A DNA stretch of 21,650 nt from an uncultured Methylophaga sp. (GTDB lineage: Bacteria; Pseudomonadota; Gammaproteobacteria; Nitrosococcales; Methylophagaceae), in the NCBI GenBank assembly GCA_947631375.1, contig CANRLD010000007.1, forward strand, positions 1 to 21,650, read 5' to 3'. The notes under the pieces were generated by a model. The model had not been told where the DNA came from. It ran no database searches and saw only the letters and a program-made list of their open reading frames with translations. Positions 1-8,134 of this stretch are shown in pieces; positions within the stretch are counted from its first letter, which is position 1, and each line of letters begins with the position of its first letter. A program made the position numbers and the translations under genes.

Positions 1-325
1 TACTGGGTATACGCCCGATCTGGTGGCGATCAGCTGGGTCGGCTTTGATAACCCGACAACGCTGGGTCGTTATGAAACCGGTGGTCGGGCGGCATTACCC
101 ATGTGGGTTGATTTTATGCGCGTCGCCCTGAAAGATGTTCCTCAAGAGCCGTTTGAGCCGCCTGTCGACATGGTCACTGTGAGAATTGATCCGGAAACAG
201 GCCTGCTGGCACGTCCTGGCGATCAAAATGCTATCTACGAGACATTTCCTAAAGATAATGTTCCGGCGATGCGTGGCAGCGCGGCAGCAGGTGATCAAAA
301 TGATTCGCTAATCGATCTGTTCTAA
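1..325 (+). CDS. mrcA: Penicillin-binding protein 1A, C-terminal end (5' partial)
   Basis: This is the 3' end of a bifunctional class A penicillin-binding protein (glycosyltransferase plus transpeptidase), which polymerises and cross-links peptidoglycan at the outer face of the inner membrane. The frame is open from base 2 and reads TGYTPDLVAISWVGFDNP. That segment is typical of the end of the PBP1A transpeptidase domain, shortly after the KTG box, which must lie upstream of the window. It is followed by the usual C-terminal stretch VTVRIDPETGLLARPG and a polar tail ending SLIDLF. The GTG at 23 is an internal codon, not a start. The gene converges on the M48 protease gene. The family is clear; PBP1A rather than another class A enzyme is the best reading from the tail. 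Confidence 0.88.
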   Translation, partial: TGYTPDLVAISWVGFDNPTTLGRYETGGRAALPMWVDFMRVALKDVPQEPFEPPVDMVTVRIDPETGLLARPGDQNAIYETFPKDNVPAMRGSAAAGDQNDSLIDLF

Positions 326-355
326 AACAGCTTAACCATTTTGATAGTAGATCTT

Positions 356-372
356 CATAGCACATTGCTATG
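356..372. repeat. 7-bp perfect hairpin between convergent genes
   Basis: CATAGCA and TGCTATG form a perfect 7-bp stem with a three-base loop (CAT). It lies in the 108-base gap between the end of the PBP1A gene and the end of the M48 protease gene, where a bidirectional terminator would be expected. No run of T follows on either strand, so an intrinsic terminator is not established. Confidence 0.3.
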
Positions 373-433
373 CCATTGAGCTGCAACAACTAACGGACGA
401 GACAGATACCCGCTACCAATGGCTGCAAGACAA

Positions 434-1909
434 TCAGCGGATACGCTTTGCCATTTGCCCCGCTCGTAACTCACCATTCGGATAGTGGCCGTTCAGTAAG
501 CGCAATTGCTGCAGCGGACTGTTGCTGATGCGGCTTGCCGCTGCCCAACGGGAATAGTTGTCATTGCTACCCACCGTTACAACCTCAATCCGTTGTGCCT
601 CAGCCAGTGATTTTTCATCCTCGCGCAGCGCGTGAAAACTCAACACGGTCTCACGGAAATCAGCATCAAAGTTATTGAAATCACCAGCGGCTTTTGTGGT
701 CGCAAAGAAAATAAACGCCTGTGTTCTTAAATACATCACCGCCACTCTTACTGTCTTGCCCTGTGAAACAGCCAGACCGGTATAACCTTCAAGTCCATGG
801 CTGGAAAGTGGCTCACCATTTTTCAAATCTTTGATATTTAATCGATCACGAATAAATTCAGCGGGAGTTTGTTTGCGATTAAGATCAGACACCCCCATTT
901 CAATTAGCGCCACGCCTTCGGGCGCTATGCCGACCAAACTGCTGGGATTATTCTGGATATGCCAGTTTTGTGGAAAGCTCAGCGCAAACTGCATTTCACC
1001 ATGGTAGAAATTTCTACCGGAACGAATACCTTGCGACTCGCTATCACCAAAGACCATGCCATCAATGCGTTGTAAATAACGCTCAACACCCTCTTCGCCA
1101 CCCGCAGAGGTTTTATATTGATCTGCCGCTTTGACGACCTCCTGCAAGCGGGTGTCATTATCAGGATGGCTGGCAAAAATACCATGATATCCCTGATATT
1201 CCTGTCCTTGTTTTTTCGCTTCCGCTTCAGCGAACGTTGCCTGGTTTTTCAACACACTGATGACTTCAATCATTGCCTGCGGATTGTAGCCAGAGCGAGC
1301 AAGATACTCCGCACCAAGCCGGTCTGACTCAAGTTCATGCTCACGGCCATAGCCACTGAGCAAAGCGCCACCAAACAGATTAAAAAGGTTCTGCGCGCCA
1401 GCGGTACGCATCCCCGGAATCAGTATTGCGCCTAATGTGTAACCCAGATTCGCTGCTTGCGCCATACTTTGCTGCCGCACCCCATGCCTTGCGGTGACAT
1501 GGCCAATTTCGTGCCCCAACACCGCAGCCAGCTCAGCCTCCGAGTTCAGGTACGCCATTAACCCACGGGTGATATAGATATAACCGCCAGGTAAGGCAAA
1601 CGCATTGATAACTGGCGAATCAAGTACGGTGAAGCGGTAAACCAGATCTTCACGATGGCTGACAACGGCCAGCTTCTGGCCAATATCTTCAACGTAGCGC
1701 TGCAACGCTTCATCTTCGTAACGACCGTATTCCTCAATGATCTGCGGGTGATAGGTTCGACCAAGCTCAAGTTCCTTGCTTTCGCTGAACATGACAAAGT
1801 CCTGGCCACCGGTAACCGGGTTTTGCGCACAGCCCGACAACAGCCCCAGAAACAACAAAGCCCCTGTCAAATGACAGAGGCTTTTAGCGATGCGATTGAT
1901 GATTTTCAT
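434..1909 (-). CDS. M48-family metalloprotease lipoprotein with C-terminal LysM-like segment
   Basis: Probable outer-membrane-anchored zinc protease of the M48 (Ste24/BepA-like) family, 491 residues, likely acting on misfolded envelope proteins in the periplasm. The N-terminus has a hydrophobic segment ending in a lipobox (LLSGC, Cys27). The catalytic motif HEIGH lies at 133-137 and the third zinc ligand is probably Glu194 in HELESDRLG. The end of the protein (about 435-491: RIEVVTVGSNDNYSRWA ... LRLLNGHY ... AGQMAKRI) looks like the LysM-like tail found on some M48 lipoproteins. I chose the ATG at 1909 because it gives a lipoprotein signal; the longer frame to 2101 runs antisense-free through rpmE and has no signal sequence. 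No strong ribosome-binding site is visible. The gene lies 28 bases after rpmE and may be co-transcribed with it. Confidence 0.88.
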   Translation of the reverse strand: MKIINRIAKSLCHLTGALLFLGLLSGCAQNPVTGGQDFVMFSESKELELGRTYHPQIIEEYGRYEDEALQRYVEDIGQKLAVVSHREDLVYRFTVLDSPVINAFALPGGYIYITRGLMAYLNSEAELAAVLGHEIGHVTARHGVRQQSMAQAANLGYTLGAILIPGMRTAGAQNLFNLFGGALLSGYGREHELESDRLGAEYLARSGYNPQAMIEVISVLKNQATFAEAEAKKQGQEYQGYHGIFASHPDNDTRLQEVVKAADQYKTSAGGEEGVERYLQRIDGMVFGDSESQGIRSGRNFYHGEMQFALSFPQNWHIQNNPSSLVGIAPEGVALIEMGVSDLNRKQTPAEFIRDRLNIKDLKNGEPLSSHGLEGYTGLAVSQGKTVRVAVMYLRTQAFIFFATTKAAGDFNNFDADFRETVLSFHALREDEKSLAEAQRIEVVTVGSNDNYSRWAAASRISNSPLQQLRLLNGHYPNGELRAGQMAKRIR

Positions 1910-1937
1910 CAGTAACTCTGAGGGATTACCCGAAAAT

Positions 1938-2138
1938 TTACTTTCCGTATTTTTGACGGAATTTGTCAACACGGCCGGCGCTATCAAGCATTTTTTGCTT
2001 GCCGGTATAAAATGGATGGCATTCTGAGCACACATCCAGCGACAGGTCATTGCCACGTGTTGAACGGGTTTTGAAACTGTTACCACAGCTACAGGTAACA
2101 TTAATTTCGCTATATTCTGGATGGATATCCGCTTTCAT
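1938..2138 (-). CDS. rpmE: 50S ribosomal protein L31, zinc-binding (C+) type
   Basis: L31 of the large ribosomal subunit, located at the bridge to the small subunit. The 66 residues cover the whole family length (MKADIHPEY ... DLSLDVCSECHPFYTGKQ ... GRVDKFRQKYGK). Four cysteines (Cys16, Cys18, Cys37, Cys40) form the zinc site, so this is the C+ form; cells that also have a C- paralogue usually switch to it under zinc starvation, and no paralogue is in this window. The ATG at 2138 is preceded by a purine-rich GGCGAGAA. The frame is open further upstream (to 2195) but homology begins at the chosen Met. The M48 protease gene follows after 28 bases on the same strand. Confidence 0.95.
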   Translation of the reverse strand: MKADIHPEYSEINVTCSCGNSFKTRSTRGNDLSLDVCSECHPFYTGKQKMLDSAGRVDKFRQKYGK

Positions 2139-2209
2139 ATCTGTTCTCGCCAATAATGATGTTTGTCTGGAAAAACACGTTTTTATGTTTGCCAATTTTG
2201 AACCGTGTA

Positions 2210-2238
2210 ATTTTACTGATTAGACTGCTTTTCAGCAA
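2210..2238 (-). promoter_or_regulatory. Possible sigma70 promoter for rpmE
   Basis: On the minus strand, TTGCTG (2238-2233) and TAAAAT (2215-2210) are separated by exactly 17 bases and lie in the 110-base gap upstream of rpmE, about 70 bases before its ATG. The -10 matches the consensus well and the -35 only in its first three bases. The region downstream is AT-rich. This is an inference by eye. Confidence 0.33.
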
Positions 2239-2248
2239 GTCCTTATTA

Positions 2249-2836
2249 CTATTTATCCTCACCGATTTTTTCTGCCACCAGCATAGCCCTGTTTCGCCAG
2301 CCGTGCTCTGTATCGCCCAGTAACGCTTCTTCCCGGTAAACCCTTGGGAGGAGAGTTGAAAACAAGTCTAGCAGTTCATTGTCGTTGAGTAAAAACTGCG
2401 GATTTTTCGGTCCGTCATTACCCCGTTTGAGCCGACAAAACGTCTGATAAAACAACAACCCTCCCGGCTTCAACGCTTTAGTAATATAAGAACATAAGCC
2501 GCGATTCAAAAAATGGCTTACTACAATCACATCAAAACTGGCCGAAGCAGGAGGAGCGACGGTCACATCTCGCTGCTGTGTTACCAACTTCAGCCGACGC
2601 CGCTCAGCTTCAATCAATAATTTCACCAGTGCAGCATCACTAATATCCCAGGCCTGTGTCTGCAAACCCCGTTCCGCCAGCAACAGCGCATTCGCCCCCA
2701 AACCACTGGCAAGATCCAGTGCTTCCCCATGTTTTGGCAATAAGTGCTGATTTTGTTGTAATACCAGTGCAGGCAACGGGTAGTTTGCTGTCTCAGCCTG
2801 ATAATGGCGGTTCCAGTGTTGTCGCCTTTCAGACAT
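2249..2836 (-). CDS. Class I SAM-dependent methyltransferase, TehB-like
   Basis: A 195-residue soluble protein with the fold of small class I methyltransferases. SAM-binding motif I is seen as ALDLASGLGANA (39-50), followed by an acidic motif II-like turn (AWDISDAAL), a DV motif near 80-90, and FDVIVVSHFL with PGGLLFYQTF further on, the usual core strand order. The substrate is not evident. Relatives are often labelled tellurite-resistance protein TehB-like, which says little about function. It begins one base after the trkH stop (TAAGATG), so it is almost certainly translated from the trkH message and is the last gene of the miaB-lnt-trkH transcription unit. Confidence is high for the fold and low for the role. 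Confidence 0.82.
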   Translation of the reverse strand: MSERRQHWNRHYQAETANYPLPALVLQQNQHLLPKHGEALDLASGLGANALLLAERGLQTQAWDISDAALVKLLIEAERRRLKLVTQQRDVTVAPPASASFDVIVVSHFLNRGLCSYITKALKPGGLLFYQTFCRLKRGNDGPKNPQFLLNDNELLDLFSTLLPRVYREEALLGDTEHGWRNRAMLVAEKIGEDK

Positions 2837-2837
2837 C

Positions 2838-4289
2838 TTATCTGCGCCAGAATGCTGGTGTCAGCACCACCAGCAAGGTAAAGATTTCAAGTCGTCCCAA
2901 AAGCATGGCAACACATAGAATCCACTTGGAAGTGGCATTGATCTCGCTGAAATTTGGGCCGACGCCAGCAAGGCCTGGGCCGAGATTATTCAAGCAAGCC
3001 GTGACCGCCGAAAAGGAGGTGACGACATCCAGACCAGTAGCCATCAACAATAAATGCATAATACTGAAACAAAAAACATACAAGGCAAAAAAGCCCCAAA
3101 CCGCGCCAACCACTTTCGAGGGCAGGGCTTTGCCATTAACCTTAATGGCAAACACCGCGTTAGGATGAATTAAGCGTAATACCTCACGATAACCCTGCTT
3201 AAATAACAACATCACCCGGATAACCTTCATCCCGCCTCCCGTGGAAAAGGCGCACCCCCCGATATAGCTGGTCATCAGCAACAATATAGGGAGAAATCCT
3301 GGCCACAGGTAATAATCTGTCGTGGTAAAGCCCGCTGTCGTGCCGATGGAAACGGCCTGAAAAACACCATGATGACCCGCCACCCAGCCATTATCAAAGG
3401 TTCCGGTGAAATACAGATAACCACAGGTAATCAGGGAAATAACAAACATAATGCCCAAAAACACTTTTAATTCTGAATCGCGTAAGTAGTGCATCAGACT
3501 GCGATGTCGCCAGGCAAGAAAATGTAACGAAAAATTCATCGCCGCGATCAACATGACAGCAACAGCAATCATTTCAATTGCTGCACTGTTGAAAAAGCCC
3601 ATACTGGCATCATGAGTCGAAAAGCCGCCCAGGGCAACGGTGGAGAAACTATGCCCAATTGCATCAAACCAGCCCATACCGGCCCAGTAATATGCTATCG
3701 CGCAGAATATTGTCAGGCTAAGGTAAATGTACCAAAGCGCTTTGGCGGTTTCTGTAATGCGGGGAGTCAGCTTGGCATCTTTCATTGGCCCCGGCATTTC
3801 AGCCCGGTACAGTTGCATGCCGCCAACGCCTAATAACGGCAAAATCGCCACCGCCAATACCACAATTCCCATTCCGCCAAGCCACTGCAAAAACTGACGG
3901 TAAAACAACACCGCCCGAGGCAAGGAATCCAGCCCTACCAGTACTGTGGCACCCGTTGTCGTCAAACCTGACATTGACTCAAACACCGCATCGGTAATGG
4001 TCATTTGTGGAGATTCGGTCAAATAAAAAGGTAATGCACCAGAAAGCCCTAACGAGATCCAGAACATGACCACCACGATAAAACCATCGCGGATTTTTAA
4101 TTCTTTAAGATGCTTTCTCGCCGGCCACCATAACAACGCCCCCACACTGAGCAACAGAAAAAAGGCTGTCAGAAACGCATTGGCCGATCCATCGTCATAC
4201 CACCAGGACACCAGCACCGGCGGCAGCATCGTCATGCTGAACAAGCTCAGCAAAATTCCCAGAATGCGCTGGATAGTCAATAGTTGCAT
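2838..4289 (-). CDS. trkH: Trk/Ktr potassium uptake membrane subunit TrkH
   Basis: TrkH is the potassium-translocating inner-membrane subunit of the Trk system and works with the cytoplasmic nucleotide-binding regulator TrkA, not present here. The 483 residues match the family length. All four pore-loop repeats with selectivity-filter glycines can be found: SGLTTTGATV, STVALGGFSTHD, SIGTTAGFTTTDY, and ACLNNLGPG near the C-terminus, with many hydrophobic helices between them. The C-terminus keeps the family ending GRLEIFTLLVVLTPAFW. The ATG at 4289 lies six bases after the lnt stop and has no Shine-Dalgarno sequence that I can see, which suggests translational coupling to lnt. That matters because lnt has a premature stop upstream (see findings). 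Confidence 0.95.
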   Translation of the reverse strand: MQLLTIQRILGILLSLFSMTMLPPVLVSWWYDDGSANAFLTAFFLLLSVGALLWWPARKHLKELKIRDGFIVVVMFWISLGLSGALPFYLTESPQMTITDAVFESMSGLTTTGATVLVGLDSLPRAVLFYRQFLQWLGGMGIVVLAVAILPLLGVGGMQLYRAEMPGPMKDAKLTPRITETAKALWYIYLSLTIFCAIAYYWAGMGWFDAIGHSFSTVALGGFSTHDASMGFFNSAAIEMIAVAVMLIAAMNFSLHFLAWRHRSLMHYLRDSELKVFLGIMFVISLITCGYLYFTGTFDNGWVAGHHGVFQAVSIGTTAGFTTTDYYLWPGFLPILLLMTSYIGGCAFSTGGGMKVIRVMLLFKQGYREVLRLIHPNAVFAIKVNGKALPSKVVGAVWGFFALYVFCFSIMHLLLMATGLDVVTSFSAVTACLNNLGPGLAGVGPNFSEINATSKWILCVAMLLGRLEIFTLLVVLTPAFWRR

Positions 4290-4295
4290 GACAGC

Positions 4296-5807
4296 TTATG
4301 TACTTTGGCGACCCTGATGTCGCTGATACAAAAGCCTTACCGCCAGTAACAGCAACGCCGTCAGCAGCAATGGCCACTGCCCCCACCTTACGTATGGCGT
4401 ACTGCCTTCCCGTGGCTGAATCTCGCCGGTAATCACCGCTTGTTCAAACTGCGGACCTTGCACAGCGATATTGCCTTTAAAATCAATAATCGCCGAAACA
4501 CCATTGGTCGTCACACGCAGGATTGATCTGCCGGTTTCCAGCCCCCGGCTACGTGAAATCTGTAAATGCTGATGTGGGGCAAATGAATCACCATACCAGG
4601 CATTATTCGTCGCATTGATTAACAAGGTTGCTGTCGGCAGCCCGGCCCGGACTTCTGACGAAAAGGCATCTTCGTAGCAAATCGACACCCCCACCGGTTG
4701 GCCTGCCAGCATCATTTGCGGTTGTTGTATGGTGCCTGGTACAAAAGACGACATCGGTAAATCAAAAAAAGCGATCAGGCCGCGCAAGAACTCAAAGGGT
4801 ATCTAGTCGCCGAAAGGCACTAGATGACGTTTATGATAAAAAGCCGGGGGCTCTGTCAGACTGACCATGCTGTTGTAATAGTCATTACCGTTATCATCAA
4901 GCACCGGCAAGCCCAGGATGATTTCGGTATCATGCGCACGGGCTTCCTGTCCTAACGGTGCAAGATACCCCTCTTCAAGCTGATGATAAAAAGCCGTTGC
5001 CGCATTTTCCGGCCAGACAATCACATCAGCATCCCAGTGCTGTCGGCTCAAGTCAGCATACAATTGCAAGGTATTACGCAGCTGCTGCGGGTCCCATTTA
5101 ATCTCTTGTGGCACATTACCCTGAACCAGGGCCGCGGTTATCGGTTTGCCAGTTGGCTGTGTCCAGGCGACTGACTGCAACAGCCAGGCACCGCCCCAGA
5201 TAAACAGCGCGACGCCTAAAAATGGCCATTTACGCCGACTGATAAATACAGCCAGACACCCCGCCGTCAGTGCAACCAGCCACGACGCGCCATATACGCC
5301 AAGTACCGGAATGATTCCGGCCAGCGGCCCTTCAATTTGTCCGGTGCCAATTTCCAGCCAGGGAAACCCGGTCAGAAACCAGGCTTTAAACCATTCAAAC
5401 AGCAGCCAGAAAATCGGCAACAGCAAGACATAATCTATCGATGAAATCCGTGGCCCAGTCAGCCGCTTTATCAAAAAGCCGAGTATGGCGGTCATTGCAC
5501 TGAGCGCAACGACAAACAAGGCTGTCAAAAAACCCGCCAGCAATACGCTCGCCTGGCCAAACACATGGATGGCGACAAACACCCAGGATACGCCAACACC
5601 AAACAGCCCGATACCAAACAGCCCGCCTCGCCAGAAAGCCTTACGCGGACAGATATCCTGCCAGCTCAGGAATAAAATCAGCAGGCTTAATACTGCCAGA
5701 GGATATAAATGAAAAGGTGCCAGGCTCAGCGGCAGGATAGCGCCGGCAAATAATGCTGCCCAGTTGCCAAACGCGCCTTGCCAGGCCGATTGCCTCACAT
5801 CAGTCAT
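4296..5807 (-). pseudogene. lnt: Apolipoprotein N-acyltransferase, interrupted by an in-frame amber codon
   Basis: Lnt adds the third acyl chain to lipoproteins in the inner membrane. Reading through one TAG, the frame gives a complete enzyme: N-terminal membrane helices, then the nitrilase-like domain with catalytic Glu267 (VIVWPENA), Lys326 (YHKRHLVPFG) and Cys377 (SICYEDAF), followed by a C-terminal helix. The TAG (4805-4803) is codon 335, directly after PFGD. The family normally has PFGEYVP, so Glu is replaced by Asp and Tyr by stop. The frame itself is intact, so this is not a frameshift. The stop separates the catalytic Lys from the Cys, so neither piece alone could work; a weak TTG at 4787 could restart the distal part. 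The start at 5807 overlaps the corC end by 8 bases; an ATG at 5837 is the alternative. Possible explanations are a real null, suppression or readthrough, a second lnt elsewhere, or a sequence error. Confidence 0.85.
4801..4825. repeat. Quasi-palindrome containing the lnt amber codon
   Basis: ATCTAGT (4801-4807) and ACTAGAT (4819-4825) are perfect inverted arms. GCC (4809-4811) and GGC (4816-4818) extend the stem inward around a GAAA loop, with only C4808 unpaired. The premature TAG of lnt lies in one arm; the other arm encodes the conserved His-Leu-Val of the HLVPFG motif. Confidence 0.75.
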
Positions 5808-6681
5808 TCCCAGCTTCGCTGTCACTGACCGCTTCATCCGGTTTTACCACCATACGTAATAAATGAACCCGCCGCTTATCTGCCCGTAGCACAGTGAACT
5901 CATACCGATCATCTATGGTGATTTGTTCGCCACGTCCCGGCAAATGACCAAACTTATTAACCACATGACCACCCACGGTATCAAAATCGTCATCGCTCCA
6001 CTCAGTACCGAAATAGGCATTAAACACGTCAACCATTGTTAACGCTTTGATTATATAAGTACTTTCGTTGCGCTGCTGAATCGGATCATCATCATTATCG
6101 ACATCGTGCTCATCCTCGATGTCGCCGACGATCTGCTCCAGTACATTTTCAATGGTGATCATCCCGGCTACACCACCATACTCATCAACCACGATAGCCA
6201 TATGATTTCGTCGGGTGCGCAGTTCACGCAACAGGATGTTCAACCGCTTGGTTTCAGGAATAAACACCACCGGACGTAGCAGTGCTTGCAGATCAAAGTC
6301 AAAATCACCATTGCGAACGATCACAGATAACAAATCTTTGGCCAGTAAAATGCCGATCACATTATCCCGATCATCATCAATTACCGGGAAACGTGAATGC
6401 GGTGTTGCAGTCACCAGCTTCAATATTTCGACTGGCGATGCATCACGAGAAATCATCACCACCTGGGAACGCGGCGTCATAATGTCACGTGCTTCTATCT
6501 GGGATATATTCAGTGCGCCTTCCACAATCGATAGCGCTTCCGTATCGAGAATATGCCGCTCGGAGGCATTGCGCAGTAAGGTAATCAACTGGCCCCGATC
6601 TTTTGGTTCCAGCAATAATTTGCTCAGTCGCCGTGCCCAGGAAAGCTGTTTATCAATGCGACGAGGTCGGCCCTCCGCCAT
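5800..6681 (-). CDS. corC: CorC/YbeX-type CBS-domain protein (magnesium/cobalt efflux family)
   Basis: Soluble CorC-type protein of 293 residues, the same length as E. coli YbeX. It lacks the membrane DUF21 domain of longer relatives. It has a basic N-terminal helix, a paired CBS (Bateman) module from about 65 to 185 (ARDIMTPRSQVV ... FPVIDDDRDNVIGILLAKDLL; MAIVVDEYGGVAGMITIENVLEQIVGDIEDE), and a C-terminal CorC_HlyC domain (VVNKFGHLPGRGEQITI ... YEFTVLRADKRRVHLLRMVVKP). The family has been linked to magnesium/cobalt efflux and, through its operon, to ribosome maturation; the exact activity is unsettled. The start ATG shares one base with the ybeY stop (TAATG) and the end overlaps lnt, so it is translated within a tight operon. 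Confidence 0.93.
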   Translation of the reverse strand: MAEGRPRRIDKQLSWARRLSKLLLEPKDRGQLITLLRNASERHILDTEALSIVEGALNISQIEARDIMTPRSQVVMISRDASPVEILKLVTATPHSRFPVIDDDRDNVIGILLAKDLLSVIVRNGDFDFDLQALLRPVVFIPETKRLNILLRELRTRRNHMAIVVDEYGGVAGMITIENVLEQIVGDIEDEHDVDNDDDPIQQRNESTYIIKALTMVDVFNAYFGTEWSDDDFDTVGGHVVNKFGHLPGRGEQITIDDRYEFTVLRADKRRVHLLRMVVKPDEAVSDSEAGND

Positions 6682-7142
6682 TAGTTAACCCTCTGTTCAA
6701 TATAAGGATTTTCTATGCCAAGCTGTTGCAGAATCTGCACTTCAAGCGCTTCCATTTGTTCGGCTTCATCATCCTCAAGATGATCGTAACCCAATAAATG
6801 CAAACAGCCATGCACCAGCAAATGTGCCCAATGCGCCTCAACCATTTTGTTTTGTTCGGCAGCTTCCCGCTCAACCACGGCGACACACAACACCAAATCC
6901 CCGAGCAAGCGGGGTGTCAGCGGGATGGGGGATTCAAACGGAAAGGAGAGCACATTGGTTGGCGTATCCTTGCCACGATAAGTGCTGTTTAATTCAGCGC
7001 TTTCTGCTTCACTCACCAGCCGGATACTCAGTTCACAGTCTTCGGCAATCTCGGCCAGTGCGGTGCTGGCCCATAAGTGAAATTGCTGCTCGGTAGGGAC
7101 ATCTGCTTCAACCACCTGCTGCACATCAACAATAACGTTCAC
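6681..7142 (-). CDS. ybeY: Endoribonuclease YbeY (16S rRNA maturation)
   Basis: YbeY is a zinc-dependent endoribonuclease acting in 16S rRNA 3'-end maturation and ribosome quality control. The 153 residues match the family. The metal-binding motif is complete: His111, His115 and His121 in HGCLHLLGYDH, with the preceding conserved segment TNVLSFPFE and GDLVLC. The start is GTG at 7142, and GTGA overlaps the phoH stop by four bases, a standard sign of translational coupling. The C-terminus is short and ends just after a leucine-rich helix. Position between phoH and corC is the conserved gammaproteobacterial order. Confidence 0.95.
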   Translation of the reverse strand: MNVIVDVQQVVEADVPTEQQFHLWASTALAEIAEDCELSIRLVSEAESAELNSTYRGKDTPTNVLSFPFESPIPLTPRLLGDLVLCVAVVEREAAEQNKMVEAHWAHLLVHGCLHLLGYDHLEDDEAEQMEALEVQILQQLGIENPYIEQRVN

Positions 7143-8113
7143 AGCTTCCGTTCAGCCTTGTCATACGCAAGAATAACTTTTTGGACCAGGGAATGGCGCA
7201 CCACATCTTTTGCCTGAAAAAACGTAAAGCCAATGCCTTCTACTTCTTTCAGTACTTCAATGGCGTGACGCAAACCGGAGCGCACTGCACCGGGCAAATC
7301 AACCTGGGTGATGTCTCCGGTGATCACCGCCGTGGAGTTATATCCCAGACGGGTCAGAAACATTTTCATCTGTTCCGTAGTGGTATTTTGCGCTTCATCC
7401 AGAATAATGAATGATTCATTCAGCGTTCGCCCGCGCATATAGGCCAGCGGCGCCACTTCAATCACATTGCGCTCGATCAACTTGGCCACACGCTCAAAGC
7501 CCAGCATTTCATATAGCGCATCAAATAACGGTCTTAAGTAAGGGTCCACTTTCTGCGACAGGTCGCCAGGCAAAAAGCCCAGTCGTTCCCCCGCCTCAAC
7601 CGCCGGCCTGACCAGCACAATACGGCGGGCAAAATCACGTTCCAGCGCCTCAACCGCACAAGCGACGGCCAGATAGGTTTTTCCGGTACCGGCAGGACCA
7701 ACACCAAAATTAATATCATGCGTCATGATTCGCCGCAGATAGGCTTGCTGGTTTTCGCCACGCGCTTTAACCAGACCACGTTTGGTTTTTATGGTGATTT
7801 CTTTTTCTTCGACAAACTCTGTGGCTGCGGTACCGCCTGACTCGCGAATCGCCAGATGCACTTGTTCTGGCGCCAGAACTATCTCCTTGGTATCCGCATA
7901 AAGTGCCTGGATGACAGCCTGCACTTCGGCCAGCATTTCCGGCTTGCCGATGATCTGAAATTTACCGCCACGGTTGTTGATTTCAACACCAAAACCTCGC
8001 TCCATCATGCGCAGATGTTCATCAAGGTGACCGCAGAGATTGGCCAGGCGCGGGTTATCCGCGGGACTTAATTCGAAGCTTATCGTGTCAACTGTTGCAG
8101 TTGCTGTTACCAC
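7139..8113 (-). CDS. ybeZ: PhoH-like ATPase/RNA helicase-related protein YbeZ
   Basis: PhoH-family P-loop ATPase, 324 residues. The N-terminal part (about 35-80) resembles a KH-like nucleic-acid-binding segment. The PhoH ATPase domain follows with Walker A GPAGTGKT at 139-146 and Walker B FIILDEAQ at 235-242, plus the family segments VRPAVEAGERLGFLPGD and ITGDITQVDLP. YbeZ works with YbeY in RNA processing, and its gene directly precedes and overlaps ybeY by four bases. The start is probably GTG at 8113, 21 bases after miaB, with a modest purine-rich site (GGAA) upstream. The downstream end is certain; the start codon is less so. Confidence 0.94.
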   Translation of the reverse strand: MVTATATVDTISFELSPADNPRLANLCGHLDEHLRMMERGFGVEINNRGGKFQIIGKPEMLAEVQAVIQALYADTKEIVLAPEQVHLAIRESGGTAATEFVEEKEITIKTKRGLVKARGENQQAYLRRIMTHDINFGVGPAGTGKTYLAVACAVEALERDFARRIVLVRPAVEAGERLGFLPGDLSQKVDPYLRPLFDALYEMLGFERVAKLIERNVIEVAPLAYMRGRTLNESFIILDEAQNTTTEQMKMFLTRLGYNSTAVITGDITQVDLPGAVRSGLRHAIEVLKEVEGIGFTFFQAKDVVRHSLVQKVILAYDKAERKL

Positions 8114-8134
8114 AAGTTTTGTTCCAGAAAGGAG

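Noticed and set aside
1910..2101. N-terminal extension of the M48 protease frame up to 2101, overlapping rpmE in another frame
   Set aside because: The extension lacks a signal sequence and would run through the rpmE coding region; the ATG at 1909 gives a proper lipoprotein signal peptide.
2249..2836. Tellurite-resistance system made of the TehB-like methyltransferase and the DUF1971 protein
   Set aside because: The two genes are 16 kb apart in unrelated operons, and the TehB label for both comes only from domain naming; no evidence ties them together.
2656..3168. 170-codon plus-strand frame across the methyltransferase and trkH ends
   Set aside because: It is antisense to two confidently identified genes and has a low-complexity, shadow-like composition.
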